Shown here piece after piece: positions 33,298-42,100 of a stretch of 64,000 nt of DNA (position 1 is its first letter; each line of letters opens with the position of its first letter). The stretch covers positions 1,984,001 to 2,048,000 of the forward strand of contig CAWAJM010000001.1 of assembly GCA_963782445.1 (NCBI GenBank). Direction: 5' to 3'. This stretch comes from ZC4RG20 sp963782445 (GTDB lineage Bacteria > Pseudomonadota > Gammaproteobacteria > Steroidobacterales > Rariloculaceae). Both the position numbers and the translations under genes were made by a program. The notes under the pieces were generated by a model, which saw only the letters and a program-made list of their open reading frames with translations, had not been told where the DNA came from and searched no databases.

Positions 33298-34578
33298 TTA
33301 TGCGGTGGCGGACCGGATCAGGTGCTCGCTGCGATCCGCTACGATGGCGTTCTTCCCGATGAGCCGGTCCTCGATGCCGAGCAGGATCGGCTCGGCGTTG
33401 CGTCTATAGATATTGACCTTGGCGTTGTAAACCTGGCGAGAAATGCCGTGCTTGTCGGCGAGCGTGATGCGCCGGACCGTGAACTCGCCGTTGTCGAGCC
33501 GGTGGCCCGTGAGGTAGCACTTGATCGCGTCGATACGCTCGCCCGCGAGCTCGAGCCCGGTAAGCTGCGCGAGGGTGCGCGTCGCGCGCATGACGAAGTC
33601 GACCGAGTCGACGGTGGCGTTGGTGCCGTCTCCCGTCGGCATTTCGACGGCGAAGTCGCCGACGAGGATCTGGTTCGGCAGCGCGCGCTCGATCATGCGC
33701 GCGAGCTCCACGGTCACGTCGCCGACGATGTAGTGGGACAATGTCGGACTCAGGCCCTCGGACTGATGAAACTCGTAGCTGCTGCCGGCATGAAACGCGG
33801 CGCGCAATTGCGGGACCGTGTTGCGGCTGCCTTTCTGCCTCGCGATCGCATTGTCGGCGAGGATCAGATGCATGAGATGGTAGAGATTGATGTTGGCGTC
33901 GAGATCGAGGTCTCGATTCCAGATGTAAAAGCCGTCCCCTGTCGTCGAGCGCGCAAAGTCGATGCCGATGCGCTTGTCGAGCAGCTTGCTCTGCGCGGAA
34001 TTCAAGGAATACGAGAGGCTGTTGAGCTGCGTCATCTGCTCGAACGGCGAGAGCAGGCTGAAGCCGACGATGTCGAACAGCAGAACCGCCCGGCACGGGA
34101 CGTAGGTGATGCCGTAGCGGCGTACCATTTTTTCGATGATCCGGCGGTGGGCGTCGTTGTCGGTCAGCGAGGCGCGCAGCGGCAGCGAGGTTTTCTCGAT
34201 ACCGAGGAGCCTCGCGACGTTGTCCATCTGCCGCGGCGTAAGGAGCCTTTCGGCCGAGAGCAGGGACTTGAAGAAATCCTCGGAGGGGCGCGGCCGGCGC
34301 GGCAGCTCGGTGGCGATGCCCTTCCCGTCGCCGGCCGGGGGCCGCGAAAGCTCGGCGACGGCATAGTGCGGGATGACGAGCAGGGCGATGCCGTCCGGCT
34401 CGGGGCACCAGTTCAGGATCACGTTCTGGCCGAGCCCCCAGAGCCTGTGCAGGCATTTATCGAGGTAGATGAGGTCGCTGCGCTCCTTGAGGCTCATCTC
34501 GCCGGTGATGGCGGAGAGCGCATCGAGGTAGCTGCCGACGCTCGCGAGCCGGAAGATGGGCGAGTCTGACGAGCTCAT
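33298..34578 (-). CDS. Class III nucleotidyl cyclase-like protein
   Basis: 426 residues. A unique N-terminal region (about 1-170: LKERSDLIYLDKCLHRLWGL) precedes a cyclase homology domain with VLLFDIVGFSLLSPFEQMTQ near residue 175 and RSTTGDGFYIWNRDLDL near 210, which carry the two metal-binding aspartates. HYIVGDVTVELARMIERALP corresponds to the region that should supply the transition-state Asn and Arg; the Asn is not evident, so activity is uncertain. Product (cAMP or cGMP) cannot be predicted. Frame open to 34839; MSSSDSP at 34578 has AGGGGG 11 nt upstream. Convergent with the AAA-FHA gene. Confidence 0.75.
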   Translation of the reverse strand: MSSSDSPIFRLASVGSYLDALSAITGEMSLKERSDLIYLDKCLHRLWGLGQNVILNWCPEPDGIALLVIPHYAVAELSRPPAGDGKGIATELPRRPRPSEDFFKSLLSAERLLTPRQMDNVARLLGIEKTSLPLRASLTDNDAHRRIIEKMVRRYGITYVPCRAVLLFDIVGFSLLSPFEQMTQLNSLSYSLNSAQSKLLDKRIGIDFARSTTGDGFYIWNRDLDLDANINLYHLMHLILADNAIARQKGSRNTVPQLRAAFHAGSSYEFHQSEGLSPTLSHYIVGDVTVELARMIERALPNQILVGDFAVEMPTGDGTNATVDSVDFVMRATRTLAQLTGLELAGERIDAIKCYLTGHRLDNGEFTVRRITLADKHGISRQVYNAKVNIYRRNAEPILLGIEDRLIGKNAIVADRSEHLIRSATA

Positions 34579-34711
34579 GTTCGTTGTAAGCCCCCTGAAC
34601 GTAGGAATCATGCCGCTAAATGGCGGGCATTGAAAGCCTTTTGGGCCCGGTCTCGGTTGCTCGCCCGGGCCGCGGACGGGATAATCGCTGCCCTCGAACA
34701 CGAGGCCAACC

Positions 34712-36403
34712 ATGAGCAACAACGAATCGAACGGGGTCGACCCGCGCAAGTACTCGCGGCGCGTCGTCGACGGCGTCGAGCACGCGCCGAGCCGCGCGAT
34801 GCTGCGGGCCGTCGGCTTCAAGGACGAAGATTTCGGCAAACCTCAAATCGGGGTCGCTTCGACGTGGAGCATGGTTACGCCCTGCAACATGCACATCGAC
34901 GGCCTCGCGCGCGAGGCCGGGGCCGGGGCGGACGAGACGGGCGCCAAGAGCGTGCTCTTCAACACGATCACCGTTTCGGACGGTATCTCGATGGGCACGG
35001 CCGGCATGCGCTACTCGCTAGTCTCGCGCGAGGTCATCGCCGACTCGATCGAGACGGTCGTCGCGGCCGAGGGCTTCGACGGCTTCGTCGCGATCGGCGG
35101 CTGCGACAAGAACATGCCGGGCTGCGCCATGGCCATGGCGCGGCTCGACCGGCCGTCCGTGTTCGTCTACGGCGGCACGATCCAGCCCGGGCCCAAGCAC
35201 CGCGACATCGTCTCGGTCTTCGAGGCCGTGGGCGGCGTCGCCTCGGGCAAGGTCAGCGCGGCCGAGCTCAAGGAGGTCGAGTCGACGGCCATCCCGGGGC
35301 CGGGCTCGTGCGCCGGCATGTATACGGCCAACACGATGGCTTCGGCCATCGAGGCGCTCGGCCTGAGCCTCGCGAACAGCTCGGCGCAGGAGGCCGTCTC
35401 GGCGGCCAAGAAGGCGGATTCCCGCCGCGCCGGTGCGGCCGTCGTCGAACTCGTCCGCCGCGGCATCAAGCCTTCCGACATTCTCTCGAAGGAGGCCTTC
35501 GAGAACGCGATCACGACCGTCATTGCGCTCGGCGGCTCGACTAACGCCGTGCTGCACCTGCTCGCGATCTCCCACGATGCGCGCGTCGATCTCTCCCTGG
35601 CGGATTTCGCTCGCATCGGCGCCCGCGTGCCCGTGCTCGCGGACCTGCGGCCGAGCGGCCGCTACATGATGTCCGAGCTCGTCCGGATCGGCGGCATCCA
35701 GCCGCTCATGAAGACGCTGCTCGAAGCGGGGCTGCTGCACGGCGGCTGCCTGACCGTGACGGGCAAGACGCTCGCGGAGAACCTTGCGGCCGTCCGGCCT
35801 TACCCGGAAGGCCAGGACATCGTGCAGCCGCTCGACAAGCCCATCAAGGCCGACAGCCACCTCGCGATCCTGCACGGCAATCTCGCCCCCGAGGGGGCTG
35901 TCGCGAAGATCTCGGGCAAGGAAGGCGTGCGCTTCGCAGGGCGTGCACGCGTGTTCGCCTCCGAAGAGGAAGCGTTCAAGGCCATCCTCGGCGGCGGCGT
36001 CGTCGCGGGGGACGTGGTCGTGATCCGCTACGAGGGCCCGAAGGGCGGGCCCGGCATGCGGGAGATGCTGAGCCCGACGGGTGCCATCATCGGCCGCGGC
36101 CTCGGCGACAAGGTTGCCCTGATCACGGACGGGCGCTTCTCGGGCGGCAGCCACGGCTTCGTCGTGGGGCACGTCACGCCCGAGGCGGCCGTGGGCGGGC
36201 CCATCGCCGTCGTCGAGGACGGGGACGCGATCACGATCGACGCCGAGGCGAAGACCATCGATCTGAACATCGCGGCCGAGGAGCTCGATCGGCGGCTGCG
36301 CGCCTGGTCGCCGCCGCCGCCGAAGGCCGAGCGCGGGTTGCTCGCGAAGTATGCGCGCCTCGTGAGCTCCGCCTCGCAAGGCGCGGTGACCGACACCGTT
36401 TGA
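34712..36403 (+). CDS. ilvD: Dihydroxy-acid dehydratase
   Basis: Iron-sulfur enzyme of valine and isoleucine synthesis that dehydrates 2,3-dihydroxy-3-methylbutanoate/pentanoate. 563 residues, the shorter IlvD class. Cluster and active-site motifs: GGCDKNMPGCAMAMARL near residue 130 and GPGSCAGMYTANTMASAIEA near 195; the C-terminal RFSGGSHGFVVGHVTPEA completes the family signature. The ATG at 34712 is 10 codons before the conserved core. It lies apart from ilvC-ilvE (minus strand, 20 kb away) and 10 nt before lysC-lysA, with which it may be co-transcribed. Confidence 0.96.
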   Translation: MSNNESNGVDPRKYSRRVVDGVEHAPSRAMLRAVGFKDEDFGKPQIGVASTWSMVTPCNMHIDGLAREAGAGADETGAKSVLFNTITVSDGISMGTAGMRYSLVSREVIADSIETVVAAEGFDGFVAIGGCDKNMPGCAMAMARLDRPSVFVYGGTIQPGPKHRDIVSVFEAVGGVASGKVSAAELKEVESTAIPGPGSCAGMYTANTMASAIEALGLSLANSSAQEAVSAAKKADSRRAGAAVVELVRRGIKPSDILSKEAFENAITTVIALGGSTNAVLHLLAISHDARVDLSLADFARIGARVPVLADLRPSGRYMMSELVRIGGIQPLMKTLLEAGLLHGGCLTVTGKTLAENLAAVRPYPEGQDIVQPLDKPIKADSHLAILHGNLAPEGAVAKISGKEGVRFAGRARVFASEEEAFKAILGGGVVAGDVVVIRYEGPKGGPGMREMLSPTGAIIGRGLGDKVALITDGRFSGGSHGFVVGHVTPEAAVGGPIAVVEDGDAITIDAEAKTIDLNIAAEELDRRLRAWSPPPPKAERGLLAKYARLVSSASQGAVTDTV

Positions 36404-36413
36404 GGCCCGTTCA

Positions 36414-39041
36414 ATGAGCATGGAGATGCATCGCGCGCTCGGCGTCGACTCGCCCGTCGAGACCCCGTACGCCGATTCGCCCTGGGTCGTCGTGAAGTTC
36501 GGCGGCCGCAGCGTCGCCACGCCCGAGAACTGGGCGCGCATCGCGGATCTCGTCCGCGCGCGCTTGGCCGAAGGAGTCAAGCCCGTCGTCGTGCACTCGG
36601 CGCTCGCCGGCGTCTCGAACGCGCTCATCGATCTGCTCGAGACTGCCGTGCGCGGCGAGGATTGCGCCGCGAAGCTCGCGCGCATCAAGACGCAGCACAC
36701 CGAGCTTGCGGCGGGTCTCGGCGTCGACGCCGCGTCGCTCGAGGAGCTGTTCGAGAAGCTCGAGCAGCTCGTCGCGGGCGTGCGGCTCGTCGGCGAGATC
36801 AGCCCCCGCGTGCACGCGCGCGTGCTCGCGACAGGCGAGCTCGCGGCCACGCGGCTCGGCGCGGCTTACCTCGCGCGGATCGGCTTGCCGGCGGTCTGGC
36901 ACGACGCCCGCGAGCTGCTCGTGAGCACGAATGCCGAGCAGGCGGAGCGCGCTCAGTTTTTGTCCGCGCGCTGCGACTTCGCGCCGAACGCCGCCCTCAA
37001 GCGGCGCTTCGCGGCCGTCGACGGTTTCGTGATCACGCAGGGATTCATCGCGCGCAACACGCATGGGCAGACCGTGCTGCTGGGCCGTGGCGGCTCGGAT
37101 ACGTCGGCGGCCTATCTCGCGGCCATGCTCGAGGCCCGGCGCCTCGAGAACTGGACGGACGTGCCGGGCTTCTTCAGCGCGGACCCGAAGGCCGTGCCCT
37201 CGGCGCGGCTCATTCGCAGCCTGCACTACAAGGAGGCTCAGGAGATCGCCTCGGCAGGCGGGGGTATTCTGCATCCGCGCAGCATCTCCCCGGTGCGCAG
37301 CGCGGGGATCCCGTTGTTTCTCAAGTGCACTGCCCACCCCGAGTGGGAAGGCACGGTCATCTCGAACGCGCCGGGCGCGGACGTCCCCCAGCTCAAGGCC
37401 ATCTCGCAACGCGGCGGCATCACGCTGATCTCGATGGAATCGCTCGAGATGTGGCACCAGGTCGGCTTTCTGGCCGAGGCCTTCGCGATCTTCCGCTCGC
37501 ACGGGCTTTCCGTGGACCTGATCTCCACGTCCGAAAGCAACGTCACGGTCTCCGTCGACGTCGGCGCGAACGGCGTCGAGCCCGACGTCATCGATGCGCT
37601 CGCGGCCGATCTCGAGCGGCTGTGCCGCGTCTCGGTCATCAGCGACTGCGCGGCCATTACGCTCGTCGGCCGGCGCATCCGCACGATCCTGCACGAGCTC
37701 ACCTCCGTGCTCGAGCTCTTCGAGGAATACCAGGTCCACCTCGTGACGCAGGCGGCCAACGATCTCAACATGACGTTCGTCGTGAGCTCCGAGCACGCCT
37801 ACCGAATCGTGCAGAACCTGCACGGGCAGCTCGTGAGCCGCTTCGAGGGCGGCGTTTTCGGGGCGACCTGGGAGCAGTTCTCGGGCGTGCTGCCGCCGCA
37901 CGTGACGCCGACGAAGCCGTGGTGGGTGGAGCGCCGCGATGCGCTGCTCGCGATCGCGGCCGAACGTGGAGCCGCCTACGTCTACGACCGCGGCAGCATA
38001 GAGCGGGCGATCGCCTCCCTGAAGGCGCTGCCGTCCGTGGACGCCGTGTTCTTCGCCATGAAGGCGAACTCGCACCCGGAGGTCCTGCGCATCGTGCACG
38101 AGCGCGGCGTGAACTTCGAATGCGTCTCGCCGGGCGAGATCGCCCGCGTGCTCGAGCTGTTCCCGAGCATCGACCGCAAGCGGATCCTGTTCACGCCGAA
38201 CTTCGCGCCGCGCGAAGAGTACGCGCAGGCGGCGCAGCAGGGCGTGTGGCTCACGCTCGACAACCTGTATCCGCTGCAGAACTGGCCGGAGCTGTTCCGG
38301 GGCCGGGAGCTGTTCATCCGCATCGACACGGGCACTGGCCGCGGCCACCACGAGCACGTGCGCACGGCCGGCGTGCACTCGAAGTTCGGCGTCCCGCTGT
38401 TCGAGGTCGAGGAGCTGGCCGAGTTCGCGCGCGCCGCCGGCGCCCGCATCGTGGGCCTGCATGCGCACACGGGCAGCGGCGTGCTGAGTCCGGAAGCCTG
38501 GCGCGAGACGGGTCAGCAGCTCGTGGAACTGCTCGAGCGGTTCGGCGACGTGCGCTATCTCGACCTCGGCGGCGGCCTCGGCGTGCCCGAGCGGCCCGGC
38601 CAGCACCCGCTTGACATGGCGGCCCTCGAGGCCGCGATCGGCGAGGTCAAGCGGGCCTGCGGCGGCCGCGAGATTTGGCTCGAGCCGGGCCGCTACGTGG
38701 TCGCCCAGGCCGGCGTGCTGCTGGCCAGCGTGACGCAGACCAAGGGCAAGGGCGATGTGCAGTATGTCGGCGTCAATACGGGCATGAACAGCCTGATCCG
38801 CCCGGCGCTCTACGGCGCCTATCACGAGATCACGAACCTCACGCGCCTCGAGGAGGCCACGACGGAGGTCGTCACGATCGTCGGCCCGATCTGCGAGACG
38901 GGCGACCGTCTCGGCTCGGACCGCCTCATGCCCGTCACGCGGGAAGGCGACGTGCTGCTGATCTCGAACGCGGGCGCTTACGGGTACGTCATGAGCTCGA
39001 ACTACAACCTCAGGGCACCGGCCGAGGAGGTCGTCGTCTAG
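36414..39041 (+). CDS. lysAC: Bifunctional aspartate kinase / diaminopimelate decarboxylase
   Basis: One 875-residue chain catalysing the first and last steps of lysine synthesis. Residues about 15-300 are the aspartokinase (VVVKFGGRSVATPENWARIA; LGRGGSDTSAAYLAAMLEAR), about 320-465 hold ACT regulatory repeats (ITLISMESLEMWHQVGFLAE; TSESNVTVSVDVGANG), and about 475-875 are the PLP decarboxylase: FFAMKANSHPEVLRIVHERG with the PLP lysine near residue 550, GVHSKFGVPLFEVEELAEFA, HAHTGSGVL, and GPICETGDRLGSDR. Such fusions are known in Xanthomonas and relatives. The two PLP/kinase halves keep all key motifs. It lies 10 nt after ilvD. Confidence 0.96.
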   Translation: MSMEMHRALGVDSPVETPYADSPWVVVKFGGRSVATPENWARIADLVRARLAEGVKPVVVHSALAGVSNALIDLLETAVRGEDCAAKLARIKTQHTELAAGLGVDAASLEELFEKLEQLVAGVRLVGEISPRVHARVLATGELAATRLGAAYLARIGLPAVWHDARELLVSTNAEQAERAQFLSARCDFAPNAALKRRFAAVDGFVITQGFIARNTHGQTVLLGRGGSDTSAAYLAAMLEARRLENWTDVPGFFSADPKAVPSARLIRSLHYKEAQEIASAGGGILHPRSISPVRSAGIPLFLKCTAHPEWEGTVISNAPGADVPQLKAISQRGGITLISMESLEMWHQVGFLAEAFAIFRSHGLSVDLISTSESNVTVSVDVGANGVEPDVIDALAADLERLCRVSVISDCAAITLVGRRIRTILHELTSVLELFEEYQVHLVTQAANDLNMTFVVSSEHAYRIVQNLHGQLVSRFEGGVFGATWEQFSGVLPPHVTPTKPWWVERRDALLAIAAERGAAYVYDRGSIERAIASLKALPSVDAVFFAMKANSHPEVLRIVHERGVNFECVSPGEIARVLELFPSIDRKRILFTPNFAPREEYAQAAQQGVWLTLDNLYPLQNWPELFRGRELFIRIDTGTGRGHHEHVRTAGVHSKFGVPLFEVEELAEFARAAGARIVGLHAHTGSGVLSPEAWRETGQQLVELLERFGDVRYLDLGGGLGVPERPGQHPLDMAALEAAIGEVKRACGGREIWLEPGRYVVAQAGVLLASVTQTKGKGDVQYVGVNTGMNSLIRPALYGAYHEITNLTRLEEATTEVVTIVGPICETGDRLGSDRLMPVTREGDVLLISNAGAYGYVMSSNYNLRAPAEEVVV

Positions 39042-39120
39042 GCGCGATACCGTGCCGGTGGGCTACAGGGTCGACGCAAGGGCCGTGTCGGGGCGGCCGT
39101 GAACCCGTCCGCGGTTACAG

Positions 39121-39172
39121 CATGATTCATGGACGGCGGCCGCCGCCACCCGGCCCCGGTTCATGAATCATG
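39121..39172. repeat. 11-bp perfect inverted repeat after lysAC
   Basis: CATGATTCATG at 39121-39131 and CATGAATCATG at 39162-39172 are exact reverse complements 30 nt apart. The loop is GC-rich and contains GGCGGCCGCCGCC. There is no U-tract, so this may be a protein-binding site or a hairpin stabilising the lysAC mRNA end. Confidence 0.6.
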
Positions 39173-39255
39173 CGGTCGCCCCCCCCGGCAATTGAAACCC
39201 CGGCCCGTTTCGATGGAGAATCGGGCTCTCTATCATGGCCGGAGGAGGGGTAGGC

Positions 39256-39663
39256 ATGAAACGAGCTATCGCGGTGCCGCTGGGGTGCCTGCTTGCGCTG
39301 GTGGCCGGGACGCCGGCCTCGGCCCACCACTCGTTTGCGGCGGCCTATAATACGAAGCAGCCGATCAGCGTCACGGGCAAGATCGTCCATGTGCGGCTCA
39401 CGAATCCCCATTCCTGGTTCTACATCGACGCAGTCGACAAGGATGGCAAGGTCCATCACTGGTCGTTCGAGGCCGGGACGCCGAGCGGCATGATCCGCAA
39501 CGGCTATTCGCCGAAAGTCATCAAGGAAGGCGACATGGTCACGATCAGCGGCTTTCATGCCCGCGACGAGTCGGCCGATTCGGGCATGTTGACGAAACTC
39601 GTGACCGCGGACGGCAAGGTCTACGGCATGTTCGGCCCGCAGCAGGCGCGCGGCGTCAAGTAA
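39256..39663 (+). CDS. Exported DUF6152-like protein
   Basis: 135 residues. Signal peptide AIAVPLGCLLALVAGTPASA, with the mature protein beginning HHSFAAAY. The mature domain, ISVTGKIVHVRLTNPHSWFY with FEAGTPSGMIRNGYSP and VTISGFHARDESADSG, is the OB-like fold annotated DUF6152, function unknown. GGAGGAGGGG is 5 nt before the ATG at 39256, which rules out the earlier ATG at 39235. It is 47 nt before another exported gene, and the two are often neighbours in this kind of genome (from memory). Confidence 0.82.
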   Translation: MKRAIAVPLGCLLALVAGTPASAHHSFAAAYNTKQPISVTGKIVHVRLTNPHSWFYIDAVDKDGKVHHWSFEAGTPSGMIRNGYSPKVIKEGDMVTISGFHARDESADSGMLTKLVTADGKVYGMFGPQQARGVK

Positions 39664-39710
39664 TCGACGCAGCATCGCCGTCTCCGTCTCCGCCTCGAGG
39701 AGCCACGCTC

Positions 39711-40523
39711 ATGAAGTCGTTTCCGACCGCATACCTCGCGCCGGCCGTCGGCGCCGTGATTCTCGGCCTCTCGCTGTTCGCGGCGGGGCCTGCCGCGGCC
39801 CAGCAAAGCGGCGCCCCCGCCGCGGATAATTCGGTGCCGCGGCTCACGGACGGCCACCCGGACCTCTCCGGCGTATGGTGGGGCGGGGCGGACGTGGGCG
39901 GGGCCGGTTTTCGCCCGTCCGCGACGCGAGTCGGGGCCGACGGCAAGAAGCCGACCTACTTCACGGATCTCTACCAGCCCTGGGCCGCTAAACACGCCGC
40001 GCAGCTCAGCGACAAGAACGATCCGACGCTGAGTTGCATTCCGACGGCATTCGGCACATTGAATGTGCGGCTCTGGGACGTGGGCGCCGTGGGCCAGATC
40101 GTCGCGACGCCGAAGTACGTCGTGATGCTCCAGGAGACCTTCCACGGCTATCAGGTCGTGCCGACTGACGGGCGCCCCCATCGCGACAACATTCCGCCCT
40201 CGTACCGCGGTGACGCGGTCGGCCACTGGGAAGGGGACACTTTCGTCGTCGACGTCACGAACTTTACGGACGATACGTGGATGTCGGCCGAGGGGCGCGT
40301 GTCGTTCCATTCGGACGCGCTGCATATCGTCGAGCGCTACCGGCGCACCGACGCGAAGACGCTCATGGTCGATGCGACGGTCTACGATCCCAAGGTGCTG
40401 ACCAAGCCCTGGGTCGTGCCGACGCAAAAGCTCACGCTCGCGCCTTTCGACCAGCTTTTGCCGCTGATCTGCTCGGGCACCGATACCAAGGCGCTCATGG
40501 ACGCGGCGCAGTCCGGCCACTGA
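39711..40523 (+). CDS. Exported protein with DGHPDLSGVW motif, function unknown
   Basis: 270 residues with a signal peptide (PAVGAVILGLSLFAAGPAAA). The mature protein has RLTDGHPDLSGVWWGG near residue 44, then QIVATPKYVVMLQETFHGYQ, VGHWEGDTFVVDVTNFTDDT, and SFHSDALHIVERYRRTDAKT. This set defines a family abundant in Steroidobacter-like bacteria, sphingomonads and Acidobacteria, with no assigned function. Probably co-transcribed with the DUF6152-like gene. Confidence 0.8.
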   Translation: MKSFPTAYLAPAVGAVILGLSLFAAGPAAAQQSGAPAADNSVPRLTDGHPDLSGVWWGGADVGGAGFRPSATRVGADGKKPTYFTDLYQPWAAKHAAQLSDKNDPTLSCIPTAFGTLNVRLWDVGAVGQIVATPKYVVMLQETFHGYQVVPTDGRPHRDNIPPSYRGDAVGHWEGDTFVVDVTNFTDDTWMSAEGRVSFHSDALHIVERYRRTDAKTLMVDATVYDPKVLTKPWVVPTQKLTLAPFDQLLPLICSGTDTKALMDAAQSGH

Positions 40524-40545
40524 AGCCTAGCGTCCCACCGCAAGC

Positions 40546-41898
40546 TCAGGCCGGCGAGACGTTCTGGTTCATCCTGAAGAAGTTGTTCGGGTCGTAGCGA
40601 CGCTTCAGCGCCTTTAGACGCGCGAAGGCGGGACCGTACGCGGACTCGACACGCTCCGCGCCCTCGTCGCAGAGCTCGTTGACGTAGACGCCCTCGGACA
40701 GATAGGGCCCGAGTTTCTCCCAGGTCGAGCGCAGCCACTCGACGTTTGCGGCATCCTCGCTCGGCGATTCCCAGCAGCCGAGCAGCGTCATCGAGTAGGC
40801 CGCGTCCCGGTGGTAAAAGGCCGTCGTGTCCGGATCGCCTTTCGCCACGGCGCCCCCGAAAGGCACGACGATCACGGCATTCAAAGGCGAGGGGCTCTCC
40901 GCGTAGCTCTTGGCGAGCACCGTCGCGGCCGCGCCCGGATCCGCCATGAAGTTCGAGCGCATGTAATAGCGCCGATGCGGCACCGCGGCGCCGTCCAGGA
41001 TGGTCTGCAGCGTGGTGTACGGCGTGGGGCCGATCTGGCGCATGACGACGGTGCCGAGCTGCGTGAACGGCTCGATGAGCCGGGGGCCCGCGTCCGAGTC
41101 GGTGCCGAGGTAGGCCGGCGCGAGACCGACGGCGCGGTGACCGTCCGGTGTCGTCAGCAGGAAGCAGCCGGCGATGACGTCCTCGGGCGCGTCGGCCATG
41201 AGGGCCGTGAACCGCGGCATGACGGCCTCGGCCTCTTCGAGGGGATAGGCGACGAGGCCGCCGAAGACGGGGCCGAGCGGGTGCAGCCGGTATTCGAACG
41301 AGGTGACGATGCCGAAATTGCCGCCGCCGCCGCGCAGGCCCCAGAACAGGTCCGCGTTCTCGTCGAGGGCCGCGCGCAGCAACTGGCCGTCGGCCGTCAC
41401 GACGTCGCAGGCCAGCAGGCTGTCCACGGTCAGGCCGTGCTTGCGGCACAGCCAGCCGAAGCCGCCGCCGAGGGTCAGACCGGCGATGCCCGTGTGCGAG
41501 ATCATGCCGCCCGTCGTGGCGAGGCCGAAGGCCTGCGTCTCGCGGTCGAACTCGCCCCACAGCACACCCGGCTCCGCGCGGGCCGTCCGGGCGCTCGGGT
41601 CCACACGGATACCCTTCATGGGCGAGAGGTCGATCAGGAGGCCGCCCTCGCAGACCGAGTGACCCGGAAAGCTGTGGCCGCCGCCGCGCACGGCGACGAG
41701 GAGCCCATGCTCGCGGCCGAAGTTCACGGCCGCGACGACGTCGGCCGCGCCGGTGCAGCGCGCGATGACTTCGGGCCGGCGGTCGAACATGCCGTTCCAG
41801 ACCCGCCGGGCCGCCTCGTAGCCGTCGTCTTCCGCCGTCAATACGGCGCCGCGCAGATGCGAGCGCAAGCGCTCGATGTCCTGGTTCCCGAGCGTCAT
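40546..41898 (-). CDS. FAD-linked oxidase (berberine-bridge-enzyme type)
   Basis: 450 residues. The FAD-binding domain has GLLVAVRGGGHSFPGHSVCE, whose His is the usual covalent flavin attachment site, and GMISHTGIAGLTLGGGFGWL. The second covalent site, a Cys in the CPTVGVGGH region of bicovalent members, is absent, so monocovalent FAD is expected. ADLFWGLRGGGGNFGIVTSF and the C-terminal BBE segment YDPNNFFRMNQNV complete the family. It oxidises an alcohol, sugar or alkaloid-like substrate that cannot be named. No signal peptide. It faces the upstream exported genes convergently. Confidence 0.88.
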   Translation of the reverse strand: MTLGNQDIERLRSHLRGAVLTAEDDGYEAARRVWNGMFDRRPEVIARCTGAADVVAAVNFGREHGLLVAVRGGGHSFPGHSVCEGGLLIDLSPMKGIRVDPSARTARAEPGVLWGEFDRETQAFGLATTGGMISHTGIAGLTLGGGFGWLCRKHGLTVDSLLACDVVTADGQLLRAALDENADLFWGLRGGGGNFGIVTSFEYRLHPLGPVFGGLVAYPLEEAEAVMPRFTALMADAPEDVIAGCFLLTTPDGHRAVGLAPAYLGTDSDAGPRLIEPFTQLGTVVMRQIGPTPYTTLQTILDGAAVPHRRYYMRSNFMADPGAAATVLAKSYAESPSPLNAVIVVPFGGAVAKGDPDTTAFYHRDAAYSMTLLGCWESPSEDAANVEWLRSTWEKLGPYLSEGVYVNELCDEGAERVESAYGPAFARLKALKRRYDPNNFFRMNQNVSPA

Positions 41899-42100
41899 GA
41901 GCTTTTTCTCCCCTTGCGCCCGGGCGGGCGCCGCAGCCGAGCCGACAGCACTCTACGCCCTTCCGCGGCCGGAGCCTATAGGTCCTTCGAGCAGCGCCGG
42001 CCGGCGGCAGCGCCGCCTGTCACTTCCCCTTAACGCGGTCGTCACAGCCGGCCGTGAAAATGGCCCGCTTCCGCAACTTCATTCCAAAAGGAACCGCTCC

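Noticed and set aside
36411..38825. 804-residue open frame opposite lysAC
   Set aside because: Antisense shadow; no recognisable domain.
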